DNA from: Karstenula rhodostoma CBS 690.94
Taxonomy: Eukaryota > Ascomycota > Dothideomycetes > Pleosporales > Didymosphaeriaceae
Direction of reading: 5' to 3'
Length of the DNA stretch: 64,000 nucleotides
Assembly: GCA_010093485.1 (NCBI GenBank)
Contig: MU001494.1
Coordinates: forward strand, 2,015,937-2,079,936
Below, piece by piece: positions 10,365 to 24,700 of the stretch (its first letter is position 1; every line of letters begins with the position of its first letter). The notes beneath the pieces were generated by a model that saw only the letters and a list, made by a program, of their open reading frames with translations, did no database searches and was not told where the DNA came from. Made by a program: the position numbers and the translations under genes.

Positions 10365-10830
10365 TCAGATCGCAAACGCTTCCTCAGGCACCAAAAGGCC
10401 CGTCTGCATGGACGTACGCTTATCACGACTCCATTTCTCTATCTGCCCCCAGTCCACACATCTGCGCTGTGACTTCGAGTGCAAGTCTAAGAATTCCGAG
10501 TTGTTGTTCATCGGCCATGTAAAGGTGTAAAGACTCAAGTCGCTTGCGCACATGACAGAGAGCCGCAAGACTTCAACACAATGATCTTTGGCGCATGTCA
10601 GTCAATGGAGACGTCAAAAGATGTCGTTGGCCTACCTAGATGTCGATACCAATAGTCCATGTCTTCTTGCAGCCACGTCTGCTGTGTCTTATGGCTGTAT
10701 AAAAAATATCGTATTTTGTTCTGCCAAAGATTAATCAGGCTATGGGGTGGTTAGACGTACGAGGCAACTGACTAGACAATGAAGCTCATGATGGACACCT
10801 AAAGCTGCTAGATAACCCCCTCCTTTGACC
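10365..10830 (-). pseudogene. UstYa-family (DUF3328) protein, C-terminal exons, 5' truncated
   Basis: Three exons on the minus strand: 10773 to about 10830, 10636-10720 and 10365-10585, separated by introns of 52 nt (10721-10772, donor gtcagt) and 50 nt (10586-10635, donor gtaggc, acceptor aaag). Spliced, they carry both family hallmarks: the first HxxHC motif, HELHC (10776-10790), preceded by EGGYLAALGVH, and a second one, HLDHC, split exactly across the 50 nt intron. The usual LRxxxMC segment follows (VLRLSVMCASDLS), then a CVDWGQIEKWSRDKR tail and stop. UstYa proteins are copper-dependent oxidases or cyclases, many acting on ribosomal peptides (ustiloxin, phomopsin pathways). The membrane anchor and N-terminus are missing: the frame meets a stop at 10844-10846, and the AT-rich block starts about 10870. 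It could still be a gene with its first exon in mutated DNA. Confidence 0.75.
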
Positions 10831-10869
10831 TAGATGTTCGTATCTACGGTCTTGTTACCTCACGGTGTA

Positions 10870-11410
10870 TAATATATACACGATTAAACTATTTAATTTA
10901 ATTACTTTATTAATATATATTTAAGAAGAAGTTATTTAGATTCTTAATATAGTTTTTATACCTTTTTTAAAGTATATAACCTACCTCTATATTATAGAGA
11001 AGCTATTTAGTAAGTCTAATTTACTATATTACTATTTTATCTATATATATTAGGTTAGTATTACTATAATAATAAGAGAGCTATAACTTACTACTAGATT
11101 TTTTAGAGAGTCCTTTAAGCTAGTAAATAGTATAGTTAATTATTATATAATAAAAATCTATATATATAGTCCTAATTTTAGTATTTTTAGATAGTATATA
11201 GAGGATATATAGGTTATTAAAATAACTAGAGTTTAGATATAAAGGGTAGTATATTATAATAGTTAATTATAATAAATAAAAAACTATAGTACCTTCTTAA
11301 TTTATATACTATATCTATAACTTATTACTCTATTCTATAGTAGTTAAGTAGTATTAAAATAATTAAAATAATAATAATTTTAGAGCTATAGTTATATATA
11401 ACTTACCCTA
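10870..11410. repeat. RIP-mutated flank left of element E
   Basis: Mutated sequence between the truncated UstYa gene and the E-left terminus. Its right part (about 11320-11410) aligns with the unmutated 10080-10190 segment, including gagctaYagt and aacttaccct, with mainly transitions between them. It therefore belongs to a separate repeat, not to E. Confidence 0.5.
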
Positions 11411-12377
11411 TATTATAAAAAGTTTTTACTTTACTAGTATATATAGGTGGCTAGTATAGTCCTATATATACTTATATATAATTATATATACTAGATATCC
11501 TAAGTATACTAGCTAGCCCTATATTTTTATATATATATATATATAAAGTTATATATAAACTTATACTATTTATACTATCTATAAATTTAATATAATAGGT
11601 ATAGTAGATATAGAGTATATAGTAAGTTATAATAATTATATACTATAATTTACTATAAAATTATACTTATTCTATATATTATAGAGATTTACTATAAGGT
11701 AGGATAACTTAATAAAGTAGGGGGGATAAAAAGGTATATTATACTTTACTAATATATAAATAAAGGGGGACTAAAAAAGTAATTAAAATATATACTTATT
11801 CTATACTATAGACCTCTATATAAGAGGTAGTATAGGATATAATATACTACTATAGTTCCTAAAACTATTTATTCTTAAATAGTATACTATAATTTATTAT
11901 AAAACTATAAATATTTCTATTATAAATCTATATATAATTAATAGTATAGAATATATTATACTATTCTAGCTTCTAGAACTATATACTCTCTAATACTACT
12001 TTTATAATTAGGTTTTTTTTATACTATATCTAGATAACTATCCTATTAAAGGTCTTATTATCTATAATTAAATACTTCTAAAGGCTATAATAAGCTATAT
12101 ATAGTATTAGACCTATTTTAAGCCTTTTCCCTATATATCCTATTATATTAAGAGTTTTATTTTTTAATATCTCTAATAGTTTCTTACTCCCTTTATACTT
12201 TTATATAAACTCCCTTTCCCTATTACTAATATTAAAGGAAATTATAAACTTAATAGGATTCTTTTATATTATTAGAATAATAATATCTAAGAGTCTATAT
12301 TTTATAAACTATTTTATATATATATTAGATATTATTATATATACTAATCTCTATAGAAACTTCCTTATTAAATATAT
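11411..12377 (+). repeat. Left terminal inverted repeat of E-left
   Basis: 967 bp, reverse complement of 28894-29860. Distinctive matching blocks include ataggtggctagtatagtcc near the outer end and gaaacttccttattaaatat at the inner end, after which the two arms diverge at once. Differences are mainly C/T or G/A. It includes a stretch (about 11669-11780) shared with the first 110 bases of element Z. Confidence 0.85.
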
Positions 12378-12454
12378 ATTACGAAAAGTTTTTTAGGAGA
12401 GCTATATAGATATATATATTCGTGCGTATTTATACCTATACTATCTAGAGTATA

Positions 12455-12595
12455 TAGGTATATATAGGTATATATAGGTATATTAAATATATATAAATAT
12501 ATATTAACTATATAAATATATATAACTATATATAACTATATACTAACTATATAAATATATATAAGTATATATAAGTATATATAAATAAATTTATA
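12455..12595. repeat. Degenerate short tandem repeats
   Basis: Runs of tatataggta and tatataacta / tatataagta units, about 140 bp, low complexity, inside E-left just past its terminal repeat. Confidence 0.7.
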
Positions 12596-15500
12596 ATAAT
12601 TTAGTATAATTTACTATAATTACTATAGCCTAAGAGATTATAAAGTCTATTATTATAGCCTCTAGTTAGTAATTAACCTCTACTAGTATATCTTAGTACT
12701 ATACCCTAATATTATTAACTTTTTATTTTAATATTAGTTTAAATTACTATAGTTTACTATATATATTTTACTTATAATATATATTTTTATCTTAAAATAA
12801 CTTTTATTACTAATACTTATATTTTTACTTATATTATAATCTCTTTATCTTATACTTTAGTCTAATACTATTTTTTATTACTTATACTAGCTATTATACT
12901 ACTATCCTTTTTAGGAATATTTATACCTATAGTATCCTTTATAATAACCTTATTAGTTTTTTTTAAAAATTACTTATACTCTATTATATATATATCTACC
13001 TAGCTATCTATATTATAAAATAGTAAAATAATTACTTCTAGCTCTTTCTACCCTATATATATAGGTCTCTAGATAAATTATTTAAACTTTTTAATCTTTA
13101 GTAGTAGTAAGTTAATAAGTATAATATTTACTCCTACTAAATTAATATCCTTAATATATAAGTTAATATTAGATATAATAACCCTTAGTATACTATTTAA
13201 GTTATTAAATATATTAACTATAATCTATTACTTTAAAAATATAAAGCTACTATAGATAAATATAATATTTATTTTATTATCTATAGCTTAGTCTATAAAG
13301 TAAAGTTTAGTAATTATATTTATTATACTATATAGTAGATTTTAGATACCCTACTATTATTAGTATAATAAATTATAATAATATATAGTATACCTATAAT
13401 AGTATAAAGGAGGGCTATAATAGGTATTTTAGTTCTAAATAATATTTTATTTTAGTAGAGCTTCCTATTAGGGCTAAGTTCTAACTATTAGCTTTTTATA
13501 GTCCTCTCTACTTTATAGATATACTCTTTAATTTAGATCTATTTTATATTACCCTTAACTACTTTATTAAAATATATAAAAAGTAGAGAAGCTTAGATAT
13601 TCTTATAAACTAAATTAAAGTTATTAGTATAGATATTAATATTATATTTTTTATAGAATTATACTAGTAATAGTAAAGTACTTATAATATAGAGGTTATA
13701 ATAGAATTTTAGTATACTAATATTAATAACCCTACTTCCTCTTACTATAATATAGTCCTCTTATTCTTTCTATACTATCTAAACTATATTTTAAAATACT
13801 TCTCTACTTACTATATTATATTTAATAGGTATATCCTACTAGATAAGATTAATATTAGTAGTCTATAGTAAAAATTTCCTATTAAATTTCTTTATAAACT
13901 TATTATACTTAATAGATAGAGTTTATATAATATTAGCTATTATCTTACTATATTTAATAAACTTAGGGTTCTAAAATATATTATATATTTAGCCTATCTT
14001 TTTTATATTATAAGCTACTTATATATTACCTTTTTAAATTATAGTAAATACTATAAGTAGCTTTTTATAAGGGTATAGTAGTACCTTTTATTTTATAGAC
14101 TTCTAAGTACTAATAGTTTTTTACTTAGCTATACTATATTTATAGGTAAGGTATTAGAGAATATTAATATACTTTACCCTATATACTTTATTTAAGAAGT
14201 TATCTATATTACTAAGTTACTAGAACTTCTAAGCTATAAAGTAGGAAAAATAGTTTATAAAAATTCTAGTACTATTTTTATATATAGTACCTAATATAAT
14301 CTAATAGATAGCTAGACTAAAGTTATCTTAAACTATCTTTTAATACTAGAGTTTATATAGAATCTTAAATATTTTAGACTTTATTAAGTAGATATTATAG
14401 CCTTTATCCTATATAATATCCCCTATATTAATTAGGGCCTTACTTAGGTTTATATAGTAGTTAGTTATAAGTATAATAGCCCTAGTTTTCTTAAACCTCT
14501 ATTATATAATTTATAGTATAAGTAGAGTATAGACTATTTATACTTTTAGACTTAACTCCTAGAATATTATATTACTTAGTATTTTTATTAAGGGGGGGCT
14601 ATATTTTATATAAATATTTACTTTATATTATATTATAGATTTTCCCTTAAACTTATAAAGATTATATACTTACCTTAAACTTTTACTATTATCTATATTA
14701 CTAGCTAAATTACTATACTATAGTTTTATATATATAATAGTAAGCTTATTATTAAAGAGCTCTAAAAAGACTATAATATTTACTACTTCTTATAGGGGTA
14801 GTAGTATAAAGCCTTTAAGTAAGTTATATTATTATAGTTATTTATACTCTATATTCTCTTTATCCTATTATACCTCTTACTAGTAGTATATTTTAAGTTA
14901 ATTATATATAATATATCTTATTAGTTTATATTTAATTATAAAATAGAATAGTAATACCTTATACCTTATTATAGGGGCCTAGTATAATAGATTTAATATA
15001 ATATTTACCTAGTTACTACTAGTATTTATAACTATAAGGAGCTAACTATATCCTATTAGTATCTTATATATATATATTTAAAACTATATTAAGTATAGAT
15101 AAGGGAGTAGGTATATATTCTAGCTTAGGTAAGAACTATTCTAGCCTTCTTATAGGTAAGTCTTTACTAGATAGCTACTTTAATACTACTAGATACTTAT
15201 ATTCTATTAAGTAATCTAATACTTTATAATAAACCTTACTAAGTATAGGTATAACTTTTCTATATTAGGTCTAGATCTATTATTATTACCTCTAAATATT
15301 TTATTTTATATAACTATCTTAGCTAGCGCTATCTATTAGTAGGTAAATATTTTTACTCTAGGTATAAGGCCCTATATAGATAGGAATAGAATTTATTTAT
15401 ATAATATTATTAAAATATCCTTATTAAGTATAAATATTTTAGCTATTTTAAGGTATAACTTAGGGGTTATCTAGGTATATACCTAGCTAAATTTAGTATT

Positions 15501-17689
15501 AATAGTAGTATTTATCCTATATATAGTTATTAATATTATTCTATTTAGGTAAGAATTTATAGTAATTTACTATAATATATATCTAAGCTCCTCTAATTAT
15601 TTCTATATTAAAGTTTATTTAAATTTTATATCTAGGGCCTTACTACTAATAAATAGGTCTACTCTATCTACTACTATAAGTATTTTTATTCTATCTATAT
15701 TTATTAGTAATAGGTTATATAGTATTATTATATATAGTAATAGTAATCTTTATAGAGATAAATAGTATATACTTACTAAGCTATTACTAGAGACTTATAA
15801 ATATACTAATAAGTTATAAGCTAGTATAAAAGGGTATAAAATTAATAATTTATTATTACTATTTAAATCTTTAGATAGTCCTTATTACTTTTACTTAGTA
15901 TTTAAGAAATTAATAATAGTAGAGGGTAGACTAAATAATATTCTTTATACTAATAGGCTAGGGGCTATTAGGTATTAATTTACTATAATTTATACTAAAT
16001 TTTTATTTATAGATATTAGGTTCTTATCTTTTTATACTAGCTATATATAACTATTACTCTCTTAACTATTAGTATTATTATACTAACTATAAACTACTTT
16101 ATTCCTAATACCTTATTATTAGAGTCTACTATATAGTTTAATAAGAGTCTTATCTAATAGATTTATTAGTATAATATTATAAAGAAGTAGGGTAAGAATA
16201 TATATACCCTCTAGTATAATATTTAGAAAAGTAACTATAATATTCTATTCTAATACTTTATCTACTACTTATTATTATACCTTAGTTTATAGTATAGTAA
16301 TAGTTCTAATCTTCCTTAATATTATAGTACTAAATAACTATAAATTAAACTATACTATCCCTAGACCTAGTATACTAAGGTTTTTACTAGTAATATCCTT
16401 TAATATATTAAGTATAACTAAGGTTAACCTAACCTCTCTATCTTCTTAGCTAGTTATTATAGGAATATAGTTAAGTTAGATAAATAATAAAAATTAAATA
16501 GAGAAAACTCTTATACTCTTATTATATATCTAGAAGTTTAATCTATTTATACTAAAAGAGTACTAGTTATTCTTAGTATAAATTATTAAATTAGTATTAA
16601 GGTAGAGTATATAAAGTATAGTTATACTAGCTATACTAATACTTATAATAGAACTAACTAATTCTATATACTTTAGAGTTTATAATAGAGTTAATATATT
16701 TAGACTTTTAGATCTTTCTTTACTTACTATACCTATTATTAGGGCTTTCTACTTACTCCTTATTACCTATAATATTATTATTTAGATCCTAAATATAGCT
16801 CTATTATACTAAATCTTTACCTTCTTCTTATTCTAAAGTATTAAATAAGGGTAGTCCTAAAAAACCTTAAACTACTTATTTATTTATAGTTTACTAAGTA
16901 CCTTATTATATACTATCTTATAAGTATTTATTTAAGGGGTATAACTAAATAATATTAGATTCTTATAGGCCTTATAAAGGGTATACTATACTATTTTACC
17001 CTATATACTAACCTATAATTCTTATAGTTAAAGCCTAACTATTATAATATCCTTAGATATTTATTATTAATAGTCTACTACTATCTACTTATACTATTCT
17101 ATTATACCTTTAAACTAGACTACTATAGCCTACTTTTACTTCGCTATAGCTATAGATATATATATAGTATATTAAAAATAGGTAGTATTATAAAAATTAT
17201 ATAATATAAAAAAGGAGTATTAGTTTATTATTATTACTCTATATTATAGAGTTACTTAGTATAAAAAAGAAGGTTTAATTTATTATTATTACCCTATATT
17301 AGTTATTACGCGACCTTAGCTTAGTAACTTAACCTATTTTAAACTAGTATAGTTACCCTCTCTAGCTAATAAATAATACTACTATTTACTACTATTACTT
17401 TTACTATAAATTACTTTATTATATAGTATAATTCTATACTATTACTAAATTACCTCTACTTATATTTCTCTCTATTTATACTATAGGTATATTTATATTC
17501 CTATACTATACTATCTATACTAGGTTTAACTACTAAGTAATATAATAAATTACTATAACTCTTAATATTTCTATTCTATTTTATAGTTATTTTTATACTA
17601 CTAGACTATACTTTATCTATAAGGTTCTCTTATTAAATACTATAATAAATTACTATATCTTATAAGGTTAATTCTTTAATACTAGCTAT

Positions 17690-18210
17690 ATTATAGAGAT
17701 TTACTATAAGGTAGGGTAACTTAATAAAGTAGGGGGAATAAAAAGGTATATTATACTTTACTAATATATAAATAAAGGGGGACTAAAAAAGTAGCTAAGA
17801 CTTATCTAGTATCTATATATAGACTAACTAAAAAGGGTATAGTACTAAGCTATCTAAAATAGACTTAGTATATACCTACTAATATATAAGAAATCTAATT
17901 ATAGAGAGTTAATAAGGTATTAAAAAGGATAGTTCTTATTAAGACTAGGAGAAAAATATATATAGGTAGGTACTACTACCTATATTACTTTCTTCTATCC
18001 TATACTCTATTAGTTATTAATAGTATATAAGAAAAGAATATAATTAAGATACTTATCCCTAGTATACTATAAATCCTACTTAATAATATAGCGTAATATT
18101 TATAGTTTTTATTAGGCTTACTAATATATTATCTATACCTTAGAATTAACCTAACTAATAATAAACTAATATAGGTAGTAATATACCTATTCCCTACTAT
18201 CTATCTAGGG

Positions 18211-18242
<32 letters not shown>

Positions 18243-18992
18243 TAATACCTATAATAAAATAGAGAAGTATAGTAAGGGTATTTAAATAATAATAGTAATA
18301 ATAGGTAATAGTCGCGATATCTAGAAAGTTAAGAGCTAGCTAAGATCTAAATCTAAAGTATATATAGGTATAAAGGAAGTACTTAAACTATATAAACTAG
18401 GTTAGCTAGTAATATAATACTTATTATTTTTAGACTATAGATATATACTATAGTAATAGAAGATATAGGGTATATAGAATTACTATAGTAATAATAAAAA
18501 GAAGACTAAGGAGGATAAAAAGTTTATAATAGAGATAATAAGTAATAAAGTAAGTATTTACTAGATATAAGAGATCCTATATAGTATAGTAGTATAGGTA
18601 TAGATAATAGTAATAGTAATAGTAATAGTAAAGGAGTTCTAAGTCCTATCCTAAGTCCTAAGCACGGAGCCTATAGGGTAATAAGTAAAGGGTAAAGGGT
18701 AAAGGATAAAAAATAATAGGAATAGTAACTATATATAGTTAGTATTTAATAATAGTAATAGGGGTATATAGTATTTAATTATAAAATACTAAGGGAGCTT
18801 AGTATTATATTAATAGTAGAATAAGGTAATAAGGATTATAATATAAAGTTAACTAGTATCTAGCTATAATTAGTAGCTTTTAATAGATCTTAATAACTAG
18901 TTCTAAGGAAAGATAGTAATTAAATAAACTTAACTTAGTAAAGTAAGAATTCTAAATAAATAAATAAAGAGGTAACTAACTAATACTAGCTA
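17690..18992 (+). mobile_element. Element Z, copy 1 (1.3 kb insertion in E-left)
   Basis: About 1300 bp that interrupt the alignment between E-left and E-right: the empty site is intact at about 39055-39085. It is flanked by direct repeats tactagctat (17680-17689 and 18993-19002), consistent with a 10 bp target duplication; the same decamer also occurs just inside the right end (18984-18993). It contains an AAT microsatellite (about 18209-18243). Reverse-complement relative of about 62277-63510. Decayed frames are not recognisable, so the element class is unknown. Confidence 0.65.
18209..18243. repeat. (AAT)n microsatellite
   Basis: About ten uninterrupted taa/aat units inside element Z copy 1. 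Confidence 0.9.
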
Positions 18993-20772
18993 TACTAGCT
19001 ATTATAATATCTAGTATATCTATATACTTATACTAAATATATATATAGTAGTACTTTATCTATTAAAAGAGTATAAAGGTAGTAGTTTTTTATATATTTT
19101 TACTATAGAAGGGTATATAGTATAAAAACTCTATACTATAAATTATAGTAAGAAGTAGAACTTTATATTCTTATTATTAGCCTTTTATATATTAGTATCC
19201 CTATTCTAATATTACTATATTATTTATATTACTAGTCTAGATAGCCTTTTTAATTTAATATATATACTATATAATTACTATACCTAAGATAGTTATTAGT
19301 ATACTATAGTATATATAGATATAGAAAGTATACTATATATATTTTTATCCTTATTAACTACTATAACTAGCTATATAGCCTAACTAAGCTCTTTTAGTAT
19401 ATAAGTCTAGTTAGTAATAAGGCTCTATATTTCTAGTAGGATAAAAATATCCTCTACTATACTCTAGAACTATTATTTTAATTCTACTATTTTATTAAAT
19501 AGCTTATAGCTATATATCTCTATTACCTTCTATATTTTAATCTAGAGTATACTATATTCTATACTTTTATAAGTAAATCTACTAATTTAATCTTTTTTAT
19601 AGAGGATAAGCTTTATATTATCTATAGACTAAATTAGATTTCTAGTATATAGTTAGATAATAGGGTTAGTAAGCTATTAGCTATAGCTATTATATACTAT
19701 AATAAAAATTTTATTAAATTAGAAGGACTAGTTCTCTCTAAGTAATACTTATATATCCTTTTTTATATACTAGTACTTAGGTATATACTCTTTAGTTCTA
19801 TATATACTATTAGTTATTAATTATTTCTAAGGTAGTAAGTAAGTATATTTTAGTATTACTATAGGGTCTTTATAGGCCTAATCCTCTTATTACCTTAAAA
19901 GGACTACCTACTATAGATAGTTAAAAACTTCTAATAGAATTCCTAACCTTTATAGGATAATACCCTTTTCTATCTATTCTATTTTATTATATATTTTACT
20001 TTTTACTACTATAATAGCTACTAGTTTATTTAAGCCCTTTAAGTAGGAGAGTATATTTAGGTATAAACCTATTATCTCCTTAATTATAATAAATATAGGG
20101 TTAAATATAGATATATTATAGTTAAGAACTCTAGTAAATATATTAAGAGTTACTTTACTACTATACTTTATAATAAAATTATAAAATATACTAATATAGG
20201 CTAAGTCTAGTAGGGTAATACTTACTAGTATTATAAGTATAGATACTATAGTTATAATTTATTAAGGTAATTATAAAGTAATAGAGAAGGTATAGGTTAT
20301 TATAAGTAAAAAAAAAAAAAGTAATAGTCTTAGTTAAGTATAGTAATTATAAATTATAGTAAATAGTAAATATATTTATATATAGTAAATAGTTACTATA
20401 TACCTATATACTATATATTACTAGAGTAGCTTACTTACTATACTTTATTATATATACTACTAAACTAGTTATAATAGATTAGTATAATTTATAGTAAATA
20501 TTACTATACCTATTATATATCTTACTAAAGTAAAGGCTAACTTACTAATATAAGGGTATAAATATATACCTATAAGTAATATCTTAATAAGATACTTTAA
20601 ATAGTAGTTATAATATTTATTATTATATCTCTTCTACTAGAAAAAGTATCTATTTTTACTATTAAGGTTAATATTTATATAGCTATTAAGATTACTATTA
20701 ATATAGCTACTAGGTATACTATTACTAAACTAGTAGTAATTATAAAGTTCTAGTAGGAAAAAACCCTATAGC

Positions 20773-21101
20773 TTTCCTATTACTAAGAAATTCTATCTTT
20801 TTTCCCTTTAAAAGTTTTTCTATTTCCCTCTATTTCTTAGAGAGAATTCTAGATTACCTCTCCTCTATCTATTTTATACTAGCCCTATATTTTTAAATAC
20901 TTTTATAAAGTATATAGAGGTTCTTTAATACTAATTAGTTAGTATTAAAAAACCTTTATATACTTTATAAAAGTATTTAAAAATATAGGGCTAGTATAAG
21001 GTAGATAGGGGAGAGGTAATCTAGAATCCTCTCTAAGAAGTAGGGGGAAATAAAAGAACTTCTAGAGGGAAAGGGTAGAATTTCTTAGTAGGAAAATCTC
21101 T
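20773..21101. repeat. 330 bp fold-back palindrome in E-left
   Basis: Two arms of about 160 bases, nearly perfect reverse complements meeting at 20936/20937 with almost no loop (aatactaa-ttag-ttagtatt). Arms include ctagattacctctcc and actagccctatatttttaaa and their complements. A matching palindrome sits at the mirror position in E-right (about 36970-37300). Confidence 0.9.
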
Positions 21102-22999
21102 ATTATATATTATAGTAGCCCTAGATAAAGGGAGTAAATAGAACTTATTTTTATTAAAAAATATAAATATTTAGGCCTAAAAGATAGATTTTTATATTTA
21201 TTCTATAGTAATAAGAATAAAAGTAATAATAAGGCTAATAATAAAAGTAATACTAACTAGAATACTAGAAATAATAATAAAAGTAATAATAAAGTTACTA
21301 GTAATAATAAAATTTTCTCTAAGACTAATAGGGGTATTAGATATTATAGTAATTTATAGTAACTTACTATAGGTTAGTATAACTAAATATATAGCTAGCC
21401 TACTATATACTATTAAAGATAATATAGTTAAGTAATTACTAAAAGGCTAGTATACTACTATTATATACTAATACTATACTATTATATAAGGGATATAGTA
21501 TAACTTAATACTAGAAAGGTCCTTATTAAGGGCTTAATAAAAAAGATACTTTAATAATCTCTATTATAGAGAATTATTAATAATTAATCCTATAGTAACT
21601 TACTATAACCTTATTTATTAAGAATACCCTTATATCTAACCTTAGAGTTAAAGTTAAAGTTAAACTCTATTCTTAGTTCCCCCTATACTCTTAGTAAGGT
21701 CTTATTATTAAGATATAAACCGCCTACTATATACTAAAAATACTTTTTTATAAAGTAATTATAATAACTCTTACTAATTACTACCTTTAAGAAATTTCTA
21801 AAGTAATATATAGTAATATCTATAATACTAGAAAATTTATTAGGATAAAGCTTTATATATAATTTAATAACCTTAACTTACTATAATAGATATTTAGCTT
21901 AATTAGCTTATAAAAGCTTATAAAGTATTATATTTAACTAGCTATAAAGTATATACTATATAGGTTTTATATCTCTATATATTTTAGATAACACGCGAAA
22001 AAAATTAAGGTTTTACTAAGAAATTCCCTAATTTTTAAGTATAATAGATATAGGCTTAGTATATATAATATTACTATATAAATAAATTAAATATATTAAA
22101 AGTAGTATATAAATTACTATAGTTTATAGTAAGTAATTATATACTATATTTTATATCTACTTAGTATATATTAGAGTATTTTATATAAATATAGATTCTA
22201 TTTTTAGTCTCTAGTGCGTATATAGCTAAATATTAAAGAGCTAGTCTAGATTAAATATATATTACTTATAGTATATAAAGGCTAGAAGATAGATTATAGA
22301 TTATTAGTAATAAATATAGTAAAATATTCTAATAAGCTATAGTATTAGTATAATTATAAAACCTATATAGCTAGATTTATACTATCTATACCTAATATAA
22401 ACTAAGTAAATAGCCTATTAAATATAGGCCTATATAATAATAATATAGACTATAGTAGTAAAGATAATAATAGTAAAGTATATATTAAAAGTAATAATAA
22501 TAAAATAAATACTAAAGCTAGTAGTAATACTAAAAACTATAGTATATAGAGCTTTAATATAGTATTAGTATATAGGTATTATAAAGATATTAACTATATT
22601 ACTAGTAATTATTAATAAATAGCTTTAATATCCTTATATATAACGAGTACTTTAGTTATAAGTAGTTACTAGACCTTTAAGGATATTACTAGTTAGCGAG
22701 TAGGTACCCCTATATATAGATTATTCTATTAGTTATAATAAAGATATTACCTTCTAGTATATATACTAGTATATAGTATACTAATAGTAAGTTATAGTAA
22801 TAACCTATATATACTATTTAAAGATAAAATAAGCTATATATTTACTAAGTAGTTATATAATATCTAGTATACTAAAGGAGATATTAACCTTTTATTTATA
22901 GATAAGTATCTATTAAATTTTTTATCTAATATATAGTTTTAAAATACTAAATAATAATATATACTCCTAGATAATATTAAAATAAGTACTATTAACTAT

Positions 23000-24700
23000 A
23001 ATTAGAAAGAATACTCTATATACCTACCTACCTAGGATAAAATACTTAATAAAGCCTAGACTAGAGGAGTAGAATAACTCCTTTTATAGAATATACTTAG
23101 GGTAATAGAGTTTTAGATTAGGTTTAAGCTATTTAAAGAATACTTAATATATATTCTAAAGTAAATACTAAAGAATATAACTAATAGTAATAGTTTCTAC
23201 TATAAGATAAGAATATATATAGACTTATAAAACTTTAACTAGTAGTAGAATATATAAATATAACTACCTAATAACTCTACTATTATACCTATTATAATTA
23301 GAGTTAATAAGATATAACTTAGTAACTATTAGGGTAACTAGATAGTATAGCTAGTATATATATTAATAGATAATCTAGATATATATATCTAATAATTAAG
23401 AAAGGTTCTAAGTAATATCCTTACTATTATACTACTAATTATTAAGTAGTATAATAGAGATATTACTATAAATATATATTATAAGGTAATAGTAAGATTA
23501 TTAGATTATAAATACTATTAACTAGTTATATAATACTATCTAATATCTATTTATATAGCTATTAAATATATTAGCTAGATAGGTATATATATAAGATATA
23601 TAGATAGAGTAGAAAGAATATACTATCTAATTATTTATAGGATTATAGTAGACTATAAAGAATAAGTAATAATAATAGGGGTAAAAATAAGATAATACTA
23701 TATAGTATATTAAATATTACTAGAAATATAAAATATAATAGTATATACCTACTATATAGATAAAATATCTATAGAGTATATACTATATTACTTTTATAAG
23801 AGTACTATTAATATAATATAGAGAATAAAGTAGGATAATATATAAAGTTTATATCTAGAGTATATATACTAGATTAAAAACTTTATATAGGGGTTTCTAT
23901 TTATTAATATATATACTATTCTTATACTAGACCTACTTTATTAACTCTATAAAGGACTTATAAAGTATATAGTTAACTAGCTATCTAGTTTAATTAACTT
24001 AATCTATAGTAACTTAAAGGTAAAATATAAAACCTCTAGTATAAGTTAAATTAATAAATACTATTATAAGGTATTTTACTTTTTAAATATAAAAATCTTT
24101 AATAATATACTAGTTAGCTAAATATTATAGTAGACTAGAAATAAATAAAAGGTACTTATAAAATAGATACTAGTAGTATTTACTCTACTCTTAAAAAGTA
24201 GGCTAAATACTATATAGTATCTCTATAGTATATATAACTTTATTATACTTTCCTATTACTATAGCTATAATAAAGAAATACTTAGCTATATATTTAAAGT
24301 ACTCTAGTAGGTTAATATATATAAATAGGAGCTAGTTAACTTTTATCTACTAAATATAAAGTATTTCTAGATACTAAAACTATATATAATTACCTACTAT
24401 ATATAGATAGTAAAGTAGTATAAGTTATTACTAAACTATAATCCTACTATATATATAGAAGCCTTATATATATTCCTTATTAAAATATAGTTCTATTTAA
24501 CTAACTATAAGGATACTCTAGTATAGATATATAATCTAAATACTCGCTAAATAAAAATATAAATATATAAGACCCTTATAAAGTATAATATAGGGGAGGT
24601 ATTAGTTAGAATATAATAGCTAGACTAGTAAAGAATAGCTAAATTAGCTAGACTAGTATAACTAGTCTACTATAGTATTAATATAGCTAATTCTCTACTT
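23000..24700 (+). pseudogene. Decayed Plavaka-like transposase (E-left)
   Basis: Reading through RIP-type stops, the + strand keeps the order of fungal Plavaka transposases: an N-terminal block with a GNLD-like motif (about 23380), a DYKEQV segment corresponding to the family's DYPEQ motif (about 23650), then ILILDLLYQLYKG, decayed from a TPDLLHQLHKG-type motif (about 23920-23960), and near 24370-24560 a KLYIITYYI...NYNPTIYIEA block that corresponds to the family's PKLHxxTHY...DNYDT...EAxH region. These were recognised from memory of the family, not by search. Dozens of stops make it inactive. In the intact family the protein is thought to act as the cut-and-paste transposase. Confidence 0.65.

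Noticed and set aside
10288..10530. 80-codon + strand open frame
   Set aside because: It is antisense to the UstYa-like exons, which carry conserved motifs; the + frame has none.
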